A program made the position numbers and the translations under genes. Shown here one piece after another: positions 20,358-31,076 of a stretch of 64,000 nucleotides of DNA. Source of the stretch: Pegoplata infirma (lineage: Eukaryota > Arthropoda > Insecta > Diptera > Anthomyiidae). Below the pieces are notes generated by a model. It worked only from the letters and a program-made list of their open reading frames with translations. It searched no databases and was not told the DNA's origin. How positions within the stretch are numbered: the first letter of the stretch is position 1; each line of letters starts with the position of its first letter. The stretch spans positions 11,502,951 to 11,566,950 of the forward strand of contig OY992541.1 of NCBI GenBank assembly GCA_963921195.1, read 5' to 3'.

Positions 20358-21948
20358 CACCGCCCAACAAATTGCAACTTTTGGCTGTACACATGAACCG
20401 GACCCGAAAATTCGGAAAGTTGGGCAAAAAATAAAATACCCGTATCTCCCAGTTTCTCTAGATCAATTCGCGTTTTCGCGAAAAATGCAACAAAAAAAAA
20501 ACTTTTCACAATAGAAAAAAATTATGCTATTCAGAAAGTGGGGTTAAAAAAAAAACACCCGTGTCTCTCAGGTTTTCGCGATCAATTCGCGTATTCGCGA
20601 AAAACGCTAAAAAAAAAATTTTTTTGCACTGTTAAAAAAAAAATGGGTTTAAATCTAAGCATTTATGTCTCAGTTATTTCATATCAATTCGCAAATTTGT
20701 AAAAAAAAATATTTTGTTCTTTTTAGCACACTCGCAAAATTTCAAGTAGAGTTAAAAAGAAATTTCCCATGTATCAGAGTTTTTCCAGCTAATTTAATTT
20801 TAATTAAAAAAAATTAGGTGAATATTTTATTTTTAGTCCCACTTTTCGAATGTAGTAAATTTTTTTAAGTGTGCAAAAAAATGGATTTTCGCGAAAACGC
20901 GAATGGATACATACTACATTGGGAGACACGAGAATTTTATTTTTAGCAATTTTTGTATAAGGACCGTAATTCTACTGTAAATCATCTATATTTATTAGAG
21001 ATGGGAACAAGAGCAGATTAGAGCGTGATTCACGTGAATGACGCGTGAGTGTGACTGATTTCAATTTTACTCACGTGATTGTGAGTGAGTGTGAGTGGAG
21101 AAAAAAATTGCGTGAGTGAGTGTGCGTGAGTAAGATTTTTGCGTGAGTGAGTGTGCGTGAGTCGTTTTTTTGCGTGAGTTTGCGTGAATTATTTTCTCTT
21201 TATATTTCCTATTGTACCACAAAAGCAACAAAAAAAAATTTTAAAATTTGGCTTAATTTATGATTTTGTCCCAAAAAAGCAAAAAAAAAATGTAAAATTT
21301 CGCTGAACTGTAAATTTTGCTGAAAATTTTTGAAAGATTTTTGAAATTATAGTTTTTGAAATTTTCGTGAGTGTGAGTCAATGTGAGTGAAGCTTGCGTG
21401 AGTGCACGTGAGTGTGAGTTGTTTTAAATTTACTCACGTGATTGTGAGTGAGTGTGAGTAGAAAAAATATGCTCGTTAGTGAGTGTGCGTGATTCAAAAA
21501 TTCCTGTCGAGAGCGTGAGTGAGTGTGAGTCAAAAATCCCTCACGCGCCCATCTCTAATATTTATGTTTTATATTCATAAAAAATAATGCAATACATTTT
21601 TTCAAAATTGCATTTTTCGTGAATTAATATGGAAAAACTAGAACAATATTTTTTTTTATGCCCTATTTTCGGAATGCAGTAAATTTTTTCAAGTGCGTAA
21701 AAAAAAATTGCATTTTCGCGAAAACGCGAATTGATATAGAAATGCGGGAAACACAAGAATGTTATTTTGAGCCCCACTTTCTGAAAAGCGAAAATTTTTT
21801 TTACATGTAATTTTTTTTTTTTTTTGGCGTTTTTCGCGAAAACGCGAATTGATCTAGAAAAACTGGGAGACACGGGTATTTTTTTTTTTGGCCCTACTTT
21901 CAGAATTTTCGGGTCCGGTCCATGTGTACAAAAGTGTGTCGGACGGTG
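20358..21948. mobile_element. Foldback element FB-C (TAA duplication), host of a hAT-like insertion
   Basis: Termini CACCGCCC (20358) and GACGGTG (21948) are flanked by TAA (20355-20357 and 21949-21951). The arms carry the inverted pair GAACCGGACCCGAAAATTC / GAATTTTCGGGTCCGGTCC, and repeated blocks GATCAATTCGCGTTTTCGCG and their inverse. Excluding the inserted hAT element and its duplication it is about 1.02 kb. The R1 host sequence reads through cleanly when it is removed. No transposase. Confidence 0.83.
20996..21557. mobile_element. hAT-like element (562 bp), perfect 8-bp duplication, GTGAGT-rich
   Basis: Ends TAGAGATGGG and CCCATCTCTA are inverted repeats. The duplication ATATTTAT is perfect (20988-20995 and 21558-21565). 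Both halves consist of irregular tandem GTGAGTGTGAGT/GTGCGTGAGT motifs and CTCACGTGATTGTGAGTG blocks. Non-coding. Its right half is homologous to the middle of the CCCAGC elements at 41.7-43.2 kb. Confidence 0.88.
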
Positions 21949-22062
21949 TAATGGATCAATAGTATATATACTTTGTGGGGTCCCCGACCGTTATTTCGAT
22001 GTGTTACACACGGAATGACAAAGTGAGTATACCCCCATACTGTGGTTGGAGGGTATAAAAAT

Positions 22063-22645
22063 CAGAGTTTCTGAAACATGAACGAAAATTCATGTTTTGT
22101 TTCTTAATTATTTTATAGTTTTTACTGTTTTTTTTTGGAAATGAGCAAGTATGAGCAGCTGAATTTTTTTTTAACTTTTAGCTGAGACTTCAAGCTGTAA
22201 TTTGACAATAAACAGCGCTCCACAGCGCTAAAAAGATGCAGTACACTAAAGTTGATGAACATTGAAATTTTGATGTTGTTTATATTTTGTTCTACGAAAT
22301 TTTTTATATGGCACTTTTTACAACTTTTTTTAATGCAAATTTCATCCATGTCAATTGTCATTTACGAAAATATGCAACAAAGTCAAATGATAAGTTTACT
22401 TTGATTGTTACAAAAGATTGAATATACAGTAAATTTGCATACCATTTTAAACAAGCGAACATATATGAACTTTGAGCGTGTCTGTCCAAACAAATAATAA
22501 ATATATCAGCCTACTATTACGGAATCATAATATTCAGATATCTGAAAACAAAATACCAAAAAATTATCCAAATCGGCGAATATGAAAAAAATTAATTTCG
22601 GACACTCTTCAACCAATGTGTGGCGTAGGTATGTTTTAAAAAAAT
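22063..22645. other. Apparently unique AT-rich stretch
   Basis: No repeat family recognised and no supported gene. A minus-strand frame of 79 residues (22122-22361) lacks any feature I can interpret. Confidence 0.35.
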
Positions 22646-22649
22646 GTTG

Positions 22650-22855
22650 TAGTGTAAAAATAAATGGGGGTCGGTCTCACTAATGACCCCTCTCGGACGC
22701 ACCATTGGACCGGTAGAAGCTGATTAAATAAAAAAAAATTTACAAAAAAATAAAAAAAATTTTATGGGGACCGCCTTAATAGTTAAAGATAGAGGGAAGG
22801 TGTGTTTAGTGAAAAAGTTTGGACTAAAAAGAAATTGTAGGTCGGTTATAGATTT
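22650..22855 (-). repeat. R6 family fragment, inverted
   Basis: AAATGGGGGTCGGTCTCACTAATGACCC, ATTGGACCGGTAGAAGCTGA and GGGGACCGCCTTAATAGTTA are the inverse of the cluster at 19040-19260, placed about 3.5 kb downstream. R1/FB-C lies between the two inverted R6 pieces. Confidence 0.7.
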
Positions 22856-22857
22856 TA

Positions 22858-23700
22858 TTGCTTTGGCAAGTACACTTAAATCTACAGAAAACATTATCAT
22901 GATTTAATGTTTTGGACAAGAGTAAACAATTCGCAGACATTTTCCCTTTGTTTGAAACTTTCCGATTTTAAAGTCATAAAAGATACAAGTTGTCCTGCAG
23001 GTCCAATATTTTTGTGTGTTAGTGCCGACCTTAAATGGAAACTGTCCGAAACCCGAAGTTTGGGACAAATGCTAATTTTGCTCCACTCTACTGGGCACTG
23101 TGCCAAAAAAAGTCCGTTTTTTTGGATTCGACCCAACCGAATGTCGTTTAATTTCACATTTAAATGCATTTTTAATATCGATTTAATAAATCTTTTTTTT
23201 GCCACAAAATCTCAACGGAATGCCCATAGATAGCCAGGTAAATTTATGAATTCGTTATTGTCTTTTGGGATAGATATCAGTGACTTTTAAAAATTGACAA
23301 TCAAATTTATGCTCGTACATATGTGTGCGTAGCAGTTAAAATGTGTTAAATATGTACATAACCAGTAGGGTTGAGCAATTTTTTTTTCTATTTTTCCATA
23401 ACCATCTTTTCATTCGTTTTTTTTTTTTAATTTTTTTAAAAACCTTTTTTTTGCTTTTTTTATTAATAATTTTAACTTATCAAAAAAAAAAATTTTTATC
23501 AAATTTTTTTTTGTTTATAATTTTTTTTTCGTCAACAATTGTTTTTTGCATCATTTTTTTTTGCATTAATTTTTTTTTTTACTCAATCAATTTTTGTACC
23601 CGTCAAAAAGCTTTGCCAGTCACCCCTAGAATTAAAGATTAGTTGAAAACGATTAAAAAAAAATATTTGCCACGCCCCTGGCCGTCACTTGTTTTCCGAC
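22858..23700 (+). repeat. R5 distal part with a ~450-bp extra segment
   Basis: Starts GCTTTGGCAAGTACACTTAA, ACATTATCATGATTTAATG, TTCGCAGACATTTT; after about 450 bp the T-rich R5 part resumes (CATAACCATCTTTTCATTCG) and ends with GCTTTGCCAGTCACCCCTAG and GCCACGCCCCTGGCCGT. The paralogue at 25380-25790 lacks the extra segment (about 22943-23395), which is therefore an insertion. Overlapping frames of about 100 residues on both strands lie in it, but neither is convincing. Confidence 0.55.
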
Positions 23701-24720
23701 AAAAATTTTTTTTCACATTTTTTTTGAATCAAATTTTATTTAACATGATAATGTTTTTAGGCTGGTGTCGAATTTTCAAAAAGTTGCAGGACGCCACCTC
23801 AGTTTGACTATATAAGCTAACAATTAACGAAAAAGAAAACAAGAATTACTATTTTCATATTCTTAAAACCAAAAATTGTAATAACTTGGGTTTGTAACTT
23901 GGATAATAATTCACCTCGTGGTGAATAAAACCGTTTTTCACCAGCTGGTGAATAAAAAGTCACATAATTATTTTTCAACAAAATAATAATTTTTTTTCAT
24001 CAAATTCTTTTTTTTCTTCAAACTTTTTTTTCATCATTTTTTTATCATTATTTTTTTTATCAAATTTTTTTATTTCATAAAATTTTTTTTTTCATTAATT
24101 TTTTTTTTTCATCATTTTTTTTTTATCAATTTTTTTTTTCATAAATTTTTTTTCATCAAATTTTTTTTTCATCAAATTTTTTTCTTCATTATTTTTTTTC
24201 ATCAAATTTTTTTTCATCAAATTTTTTTTATAAATTTTTTTTTTTTATATTTTTTTGATCAAATTTTTTTCATCAAATTTTTTTATCAAATTTCTTATTA
24301 TCAATTTTTTTCTCACCAAAAATTTTTTTTTTCATATTTTTTTTTCATCAATTTTTTTACATCAAAAAAATTTTCTTTTCATCAAAAAAATTCATCAAAA
24401 ACTTTTTTTCAACAAAATTTTATTTTTACCAAAAATTTTGGGTTCATTAAATTTTTTTAACATAATTTTGTTTTTCGTGAAAAAAAAATATTTTTTAAAT
24501 TATTATATTTTTTCGGCGTAAGCCAAGTGTATTTAATTTGTTGTTTGTGTTTTTCTGATTGAAGAAGAAAATTGTGTCTTCTAAAGATTAAATTAAATGT
24601 GGATTTACCCTAGACCATGGTTTCTGTAGCCACTTCTACGTCATCAGTAGGCAATTACATTAAATTGATTATTTGATATTTGCTAGAAAAATTCTTTATA
24701 TGTTTTTTATCAACAGACTA

Positions 24721-24795
24721 GCCTGACATGAGCTTCGAACCTGTGTCGTTAAATCACTCATGTTTTGTAAGCCGAAGCCATAACCACTAGGCTAT
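24721..24795 (-). pseudogene. tRNA-like SINE head, left arm
   Basis: On the minus strand: ATAGCCTAGTGGTTATGGCT (A-box-like) and ACACAGGTTCGAAGCTCATG (B-box-like). It starts at the palindrome centre and reads leftwards. Acceptor and anticodon arms do not complete a tRNA. Confidence 0.6.
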
Positions 24796-24833
24796 ACAAA
24801 CGACGTTTAGTCACTGATGTTTATACACCGAGT

Positions 24834-24908
24834 ATAGCCTAGTGGTTATGGCATCGGCTTACAAAACATGAGTGATTTAACGACACAGGTTCGAAGCTCA
24901 TGTCAGGC
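24834..24908 (+). pseudogene. tRNA-like SINE head, right arm
   Basis: Plus strand: ATAGCCTAGTGGTTATGGCA, then ACACAGGTTCGAAGCTCATG about 40 bp on. It is the mirror image of the left head, with very few differences (for example GGCATCGGC against GGCTTCGGC). Confidence 0.6.
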
Positions 24909-25949
24909 TAGTCTGTTGATAAAAAAACATATAAAGAATTTTTCTAGCAAATATCAAATAATCAATTTAATGTAATTGCCTACAGATGGCGTAGAAGTGG
25001 CTACAGAAAACATGGTCTAGGGTAAATCCACATTTAATTTAATCTTTAGAAGACACAATTTTCTTCTTCAATCAGAAAAACACAAACAACAAATATTTTT
25101 TTTTTTACCAAAACTACTTTTTCACCAAGTCTAAGCTTTTCGCATAAAAATTTTCCATTTGTTTATCAAATGTACATAAAACAAGTGTGAGGGTTATATT
25201 CTTTGGTGCCAAATCTTTTATACTCTCCAATATATAAAAACACTTTTTTGCACTTATTTTTGCACTCACTTACGAAATGTACAGCTCTTTTGGTTTTTTA
25301 ATGGGGTCCTCGACTGATATTTCAATTCGTTTTGCATGGAATATCAAAGTAATATAACATTATTTTTTCTAAAAAAACTTTGCTTTGGCAAGTACACCTA
25401 AATCTTCCGCAAAACATTATCATGATTTAATGGTTTAGACAAGAGTACAAAATTCGCAGACATTTTTCATAACCTTCCCTTCATTTGTTTTTTAAATCTT
25501 TTTTTGCTTTTATTATCTATAATTTTTTTTTATTTATAATTTTTTTTTTATCAAAAAAAAAATTTTTTTATCAAATTTTTTTGTTCATAATTTTGTTTCG
25601 TCAAAAATGTTTTGTGCATCACTTCTTTTTTTGCCTTAATTTTTTTTTTATCAATTTTTTTTTTTTTTTTTTTTATTGAATCAATTTTTGTACCCGTCAA
25701 AAAAGCTTTGCCAGTCACCCCTAGAATTAAAGATTAGTTGAAAAACATTCAAAAAAATATTTGCCACGCCCCTAGCCGTTACCTTTCAAATGTTTTTCTT
25801 AAATTATTTTTTATCATTTGTTTTCCGTCAAAATTTTTTTATTGCATCAAATTTTTTTTTATTAAAATTTTTTTTTTTTTTAAATTTTTTCTTTCTTTTC
25901 CTTTTTTAAATTTGGTCTTTGTTAAACCATTATCATGATTTAATGTACA

Positions 25950-26560
25950 AAGGTAAGTTTTCCGACCTCGACGATTTTAAAATTCGAAAAAAGCTAAATT
26001 TGCTTTACCCTAATAACCAGCCAGCCGACCCGGCAACCAGTCATTCAGCTAGCCAGCTGGCCAGCAAGCACAGTGATGAAACTCTATGCAAGTGCTCATA
26101 ATAAATTAATGTTTTTCAATTATGGCCGTAATTGCAGACAAATTAAAATTCACTTAGCCTAAAAGCCACTTGACAAAAAAAAACTCTCACGAAGTGAAAA
26201 ATTCCAAGTAAATATTGTTGAAATTGTTGCCAACCCGTGTGTGTGTGTGTATGTGTGACATCATAGTCATCATCAACCACCAACATCATCATCCCGAGAT
26301 TATAAAAATCATTGAAGAGTTGTTGCAACGTGTGCTTGCTTTATTTTTATCATTTTTTCATAATTAATATCATGGCACGGCCAGGAATGTGTTGTAGTCA
26401 CAGAAGGTGTATGGTATGACAATGTCATCGTGTGTTTTTTTTATTTTTTATTTTGTGACATGACTTCAAGTATGGCAAACACAAACACTAACAACAACAG
26501 TAAGCATTTTTTTTTTATATTCTACAAATATGTTTGTTAGCATGTCCTGAAATCAGGAAA
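25950..26560. other. Apparently single-copy block with CCAGC-rich and CATCAT-rich parts
   Basis: Not similar to other parts of the window. It contains CCAGCCAGCCGACCCGGCAACC and CAGCTAGCCAGCTGGCCAGC (26019-26067), CAATTATGGCCGTAATTGCAG (26118-26138, near-palindromic with TAATTG cores), a GT run (26238-26256), and CATCATAGTCATCATC. It resembles intron or regulatory DNA of flies more than repeat DNA. A frame at 25919-26101 crosses it without recognisable protein features. Confidence 0.35.
26238..26256. repeat. Short GT microsatellite
   Basis: GTGTGTGTGTGTGTATGTGTG, one interruption. Confidence 0.9.
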
Positions 26561-26720
26561 TTTTTAAATTTTTTTTGGACATACCACTAGGACGATGCTT
26601 ATTGAAGAGCTGATTACGGAGAAAAAATTAGACAATTTTTGGTGGTCATCTTCAGGGTGTAACCAGCGCTTAAAGTTTGCAACCGTAGTACATTTGATAA
26701 AAAAAAAAAAAAAATGTTAT

Positions 26721-27783
26721 CCCAGCTAACAAAATGTAGAGCCCTCAAAATGTATGTCTTTAAAATGAGTCCAAAAATGGATTGGTTTTGAATCCCACGT
26801 ATTTTAGAGTCGAAAATGATTCAAAAATTAAACTATTATTTGAACTTTAAATTTTATTTTTCATAAAAAGCTCTGTTTTTTGAGGGGAAAAGGAGCCATC
26901 TAAAATAAGTCCAAAAAGACACCAAAATGAAAGGGAAATTTCTTTTTAAAAAATTAGTGTCCAAAATGACTCTAAAAGATTGAAAAATAAAAGTGTTTAT
27001 TTAACCTTCCAAAAAGACTACAAAAATTTATTCTTTTTGGAGCCGATACAATTTTTTTTTTTAAAACGAAAAAAGAATTTTATGTCAATAAATTTTCAAA
27101 ATTATTTAAATTATTTTTTTATTTACACGTGTAATTTGTGATCGTTACAAAATTGTAAAAAATATAAAAAATAGCGTTAATAAAAACGCTAAAAAATTTT
27201 CATGAAGTTGAACCAATATCAGCAAAATGGTTAGAAGGTGCAAATGAACGACTGAAAGTCCGCAGCAATAGTCTCATAATTCTCAAGAAGCTATGATGGA
27301 AAACTAAGCCATTTATTGATTAATGTGCAAATATGTGTCGTATTTATATTTATGTAATCATTATTTTTTAATTTTGTTATGTATTTTATAATGTTTTCCC
27401 GAAAAATGTTTGATTATTGATAGTTTTAAAATTATTATTATAAATTTTTATTAAAAATTCATTATAATAAAATATGGGATAAAAAATAAAAATGCCTTTT
27501 CATTGTCTTATTAATGTAAAAGATTTGAATTTAAAGAAACCAAAAACCATCCATAAACGACCCTAAAAGTGCACAAAAATTACTCCCAATGTGCTCAAAA
27601 ATGAGTATTTAAAGACTCCAATATCGGAGGGAAATTTTTCCTCACACACTATTTTCTGCACTCATTTTGGAATCCAAAAATAAGGCTCTTTTGGATGAAC
27701 CACTTTCATACAAAAAATTAAAATTCTTGTTATATTTTTGGAGCCCATTTTGGAGTCTAAAATGAGTCTGCTTGTTTGCTGGG
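26721..27783 (+). mobile_element. CCCAGC-family element, longer divergent type (1063 bp)
   Basis: Ends CCCAGCTAACAAAATG and CTTGTTTGCTGGG are inverted repeats. AT flanks both sides (26719-26720 and 27784-27785). The interior differs from the 2288 and 41731 copies and contains repeated AAAATGAGTCCAAAAATG / TCTAAAATGAGTC motifs in both halves, partly inverted. No transposase frame. Confidence 0.72.
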
Positions 27784-27785
27784 AT

Positions 27786-28143
27786 TTTTAAAATTGGTGC
27801 CAAAAGTTTCATTATCGTTAATTGGCATCGTTATAGGGGCATGCCCTAAAATTTTTCATTTTCGGGACACGCTAATGTTTGTATATATAGATGTATAATA
27901 TTTGTTATTGTTGAAAGGCAAGTTTTAATTAAGCTCCATTGAATTGTGAAAGGATGTGTAAGGAATCTGAATAGTTTAAACTTTTGAAATAAAAATTATT
28001 GTTGGTCGGTTAGTCATGTTGTGGAAAAATTAAGAGTTATTATGTTGAAATATATATTAAAGATAGTTTTATAATTTTTTTCGATACACGAGGTAAAAGT
28101 GACAGCTGTGTGAAGCTTAGCACCAGAATGATTTTTAAATATT
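27786..28143. other. Short AT-rich stretch, unassigned
   Basis: CATCGTTATAGGGGCATGCCC and GACAGCTGTGTGAAGC stand out as higher-complexity pieces. Nothing recognised. Confidence 0.3.
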
Positions 28144-29416
28144 AAACAAGTAGAAAATTTAAATTCGACTTGGCCGAATCTATGAATACCCTCCACAATA
28201 TTAACCAAGGCATACATAGAATAAAAATAATTAGGGTTTTCACAGTGACGATTAAATTTGCCTTTTTTAGTTGGGTATTTGGCAAATTTGGCATTTTACT
28301 AAACGTCAAGCATTTGCCACCAATTTTTCTTTTCATATCGTGGGCGCACTTTTTGTAAATAATTTGCACAAAATAACTTTAATTAACTTTTTACATTCAC
28401 AATTTTAAAATAAACACAAATAATTTGTATGCTTCTTTTTGTACAAATGTTTTTGTTGCCGCGTTCGAAATTTCAGCATAAACAATCACAACCATATAAA
28501 AGAAAATGAAACCACGTGTAAACAAACAAACATTTGGTAACTCATTTTTAGTTATAAGTTAAACAACAACAACCATCATCATCTTTACTGTATGACAAAA
28601 ACTGCAACAACATCAACAATAAAATGGCGTTGTTTATATTGAAACTCACCTCAATATATTGACATACAAAAACAAAAAAAAAAAATAGCGGGTTTTTTTT
28701 TGACTACACTACAATAACAACGATAATACAAATGCAATCAAATGACAAAAAAATTAAGCCACGTGGAATTTATTAAAACTCATATAACTTCTTAACTCCT
28801 TGACCGATTTTGCCATATTTAATACCAAAATGATCAGAAAAACTTAGAGAACAATAAAATATGTACCAATATTAAATTTTGCTCAAATATATTTACTATT
28901 ACTTGAGATAAAGCATTTTAAAAATTTTGGGCAACACTACAGGTGCCACGCCCCATTGTCCACTTCCGCCCACATTTTGTGTGTGGGTTAGAAATGACAA
29001 AATAACAACATATACCAAGTTTCCGTTATATTCATTGAACAGATGTCAAGTTATACCATTTTTGTTGTGTGAAATACCCAAAAAATTAAGAGGTACCCTT
29101 ACCTTTTTACTCATAACTTTTGAACCACTGGACCGATTTGGCTGAAATGCAATACCAACCTGACCAGCCGAATGATAAACATATATGCCAAACTTCAGCA
29201 GCCGCTGTAAAGCCTTTCAAAAGTTAGCGTGTTTTCTACGGACGGACAGACAGACAGACAAACGGACGGACGGACGGACATCGCTAGATCGACTTAAAAT
29301 CGATCGAGGATCATGAATATATATACTTTATGGGGTCCTAGACCAATATTTCGATGTGTTACAAACGGAATGACAAACTTATATATACCCTCTATCACTA
29401 GAGTGGAGGGTATAAA
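28144..29416 (+). repeat. Dispersed repeat R2, long copy with an atypical interior
   Basis: 5' end ACAAGTAGAAAATTTAAATT, CGACTTGGCCGAATCTATGA, ATACCCTCCACAATATTA. The 3' part has CTTTTGAACCACTGGACCGA, TGCAATACCAACCTGACCAG, GCAGCCGCTGTAAAGCC, TTAGCGTGTTTTCTACGGAC, a GGAC/GACA tract (29240-29280), TCGCTAGATCGACTTAAAAT, CTTTATGGGGTCCTAGACCA, and ends GAGTGGAGGGTATAAAAAC. The middle (about 28300-28780) is not like other R2 copies and looks single-copy, with CAACAACAACCATCATCATC. It may be a separate unique segment caught between two R2 pieces. Confidence 0.65.
29240..29280 (+). repeat. Short GGAC/GACA microsatellite inside R2 (unexpanded counterpart of the giant array)
   Basis: Preceded by GTTAGCGTGTTTTCTACGGA, exactly as at the left edge of the 13.57-kb array. 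It has about ten mixed GGAC/GACA/AACG tetramers, followed by ATCGCTAGATCGA, the normal R2 continuation. Confidence 0.9.
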
Positions 29417-29844
29417 AACAAAAAAAAATATTAAATTTTGACTTACAACTTTTGTAAGGAAGAGCTGCTTAAGCACATTTTGAAAACCAAATGACCATCC
29501 ACAAATGCACGGAAAACAAATTAATCTTTTTTTAATAATTTACACTTTTAATGACGTATACGTAATATTTTATTATCAGGCAAATCTACATCAAGTATAC
29601 GCCTTGATGAAGACAATACATTGGAAACTTTTTAATAGTAGATGTAATTTGTTAAAGACAAAGTTAACAATACTAAACGTTATTATTATCCAACGAGTAT
29701 TATTAAAAAAAAGTTATGTAGGTAATTTATAAAGCTTTAGTCGATTTTTTTCCAAGTTCAGACATTAAAAATTAAAAAAAAAACTTCCAATAGTTTTTAT
29801 TCAGTGATCAAATAATTTTTCCAACAGCCGTAACAAAAATGCCT
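29417..29844. other. Apparently single-copy block
   Basis: Contains AATGACGTATACGTAATATT, a near-palindrome around 29551-29568, and AAGTATACGCCTTGATGAAG. No repeat family or gene recognised. Confidence 0.3.
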
Positions 29845-29985
29845 GCGAATTTTGTACTCATGCCCAAAACATTAAATCATGATAATGTTTTGCTGAAGAT
29901 TTGGGTGTACTTGCCAATGCAAAGTTTTTTTTAGAAAAAATAATGTTATATTACTTTGCTATTCCATGCAAAACGAATTGAAATA
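29845..29985 (-). repeat. R5 fragment
   Basis: GCGAATTTTGTACTCATGCC, ATTAAATCATGATAATG, GATTTGGGTGTACTTGCC, TATTCCATGCAAAACGAATTG. Cut at the junction with R1. Confidence 0.7.
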
Positions 29986-30441
29986 TCATTATTTGTTTAT
30001 GATATTTACGCTTAAAAAATACATTTTTATCGTTGTTTTTTAATTTTTTTTTTTAAATCGAATATCCTAACCCCCCTGGTTCAAGCGCAGACCTATGAAC
30101 ATAATATGGCATAAAAATGTTACATTTTTTGAGCAAAAATTAAAAAAAAAAACTCGTAAAAATATTGTATTTTTCAGGGGTCATTTTAGTTCTGCAAGGT
30201 GGAACTTTTTTCCCCCTGTTCCGATTTTGCCCATCTTCGAACTTAACCTTATCATTAACATAAGATATACTCTTGCCCAATTTCAGGGGTCTAGCTCTTT
30301 TGGTTTGGACTGCATCGTTATTTTTACAGACGGACGGACGAACATCGCTAGAATGTCTTAGATTCTATCATGAATAGGGTGACCATTTTTTTCTGAACTC
30401 AAATCAGTACGCCCAAGTTTTTATTATTTTTTTATAGAAAA

Positions 30442-30665
30442 ACAAGTAAGAGTGTTAAATTTGGCTGTGCCGAATCTTTTATACCCTCCAACATGTAAAA
30501 AAATAAAAACAAAATTACGGGGGCGTTTTATTTTTTTTGGGGGGGGGGGGGGGTCGGTGGTGGTAATTAGAGCGGGGCGGCAAATTTCCGCTATAATATG
30601 TGCTTACAAATTCATGATTATGCTTTTTGCACTAAAGAAATACAAGTTTATCATTATTTAAACAA
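30442..30665 (+). repeat. R1 5' fragment nested in the hAT-like element
   Basis: AACAAGTAAGAGTGTTAAAT, TGCCGAATCTTTTATACCCT, a poly-G run of about 16 (30537-30553), and TGTGCTTACAAATTCATG. It is comparable to the start of the 19797 copy. The short frame at 30452-30661 is this repeat. Confidence 0.7.
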
Positions 30666-31076
30666 AAAAAAAAAAAATATTGTAGTCAGATAGTCTTAAC
30701 AAACAAACCTTTTGAGTGTAGAAAACAATAAAAACACACAATTTTGAAGAATGAGATTTCAAAAACTTATTTGCTTAAAAAATCACTCATTTTGAGGAAT
30801 TTTCCACTTAAGTTCTGAAATCATTGAAAAACTTTCCAGATAATAAGCACATATTTCTTAAAAACAGTCCTGTAAAATTTTGGGTCCATATTTCGGGAAT
30901 AAAAATCCTTAAATTCTGATTAATTTACGTAATCAAAGTTTCATTTTGATTATAAAGTCCATCATCCCGTGAAATTTTTCTTAAAAAACACTTCATGATT
31001 TTGTAAGCATCAGATTAATCTTTTGTTGAGATAATCTTTTTTTATAGAAAATATATCTCAGACTTATCTAATATAT

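Larger units (their letters stand above)
19797..22062 (+). repeat. Dispersed repeat R1, near full-length, split by FB-C
   Basis: Begins ACAAGTAAGAGTGTTAAATT and TTTACCCTCCAATACG, then CCACGCCCCCAAAATGGGGC, GGTCCAAGCACAGGTC, AGGGGTCTAGCTCTTTTTG, GACGGACGGACGGACATCGC (20316-20335). After FB-C it resumes with GGATCAATAGTATATATACT, GTTACACACGGAATGACAAA, and ends TGGTTGGAGGGTATAAAAA. Without the insertion it is about 670 bp, matching the copy at 5318-7189. Confidence 0.8.
24497..25093. mobile_element. Head-to-head pair of tRNA-derived SINE-like units (palindrome)
   Basis: Arms 24537-24795 and 24834-25093 are near-identical inverted copies about 260 bp long around a 38-bp centre. Each arm begins at the centre with a tRNA-like head (see the two tRNA-like features) and ends in CACAAACAACAAAT. 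The insertion interrupts R5, and AAATATTTTTT-like sequence occurs at both edges (about 24485-24496 and 25090-25102), consistent with a target duplication of 10 or more bp. About 40 bp (24497-24536) on the left have no inverted counterpart. Confidence 0.7.
23747..25790 (+). repeat. R5 T-rich family, long copy, split by the SINE-like pair
   Basis: Begins CATGATAATGTTTTTAGGCTGG, GCCACCTCAGTTTGACTATA, TTCACCTCGTGGTGAATAAA (a short palindrome), TTCACCAGCTGGTGAATAAA (another), then about 500 bp of TTTTTTTCATCAAA repeats. It continues after the insertion with ACCAAAACTACTTTTTCACC, AATGTACAGCTCTTTTGG, TTTTGCATGGAATA, GCTTTGGCAAGTACACC and GCCAGTCACCCCTAG. The strong strand asymmetry creates F/N/K-rich spurious frames on both strands. 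Confidence 0.65.

Noticed and set aside
24721..24908. Genuine tRNA genes
   Set aside because: A- and B-box-like motifs are present but acceptor and anticodon stems do not pair; the two are mirror copies within a SINE-like palindrome.
23343..25938. F/N/I/L-rich frames of 60-100 residues that look like membrane proteins
   Set aside because: They are translations of the T-rich R5 tracts; similar frames appear in every R5 copy and on whichever strand is T-rich.
25919..26101. 60-residue frame ending in an S/A/Q-rich tail
   Set aside because: It starts in an R5-like sequence and the tail comes from the short CCAGC repeats; no support as a gene.
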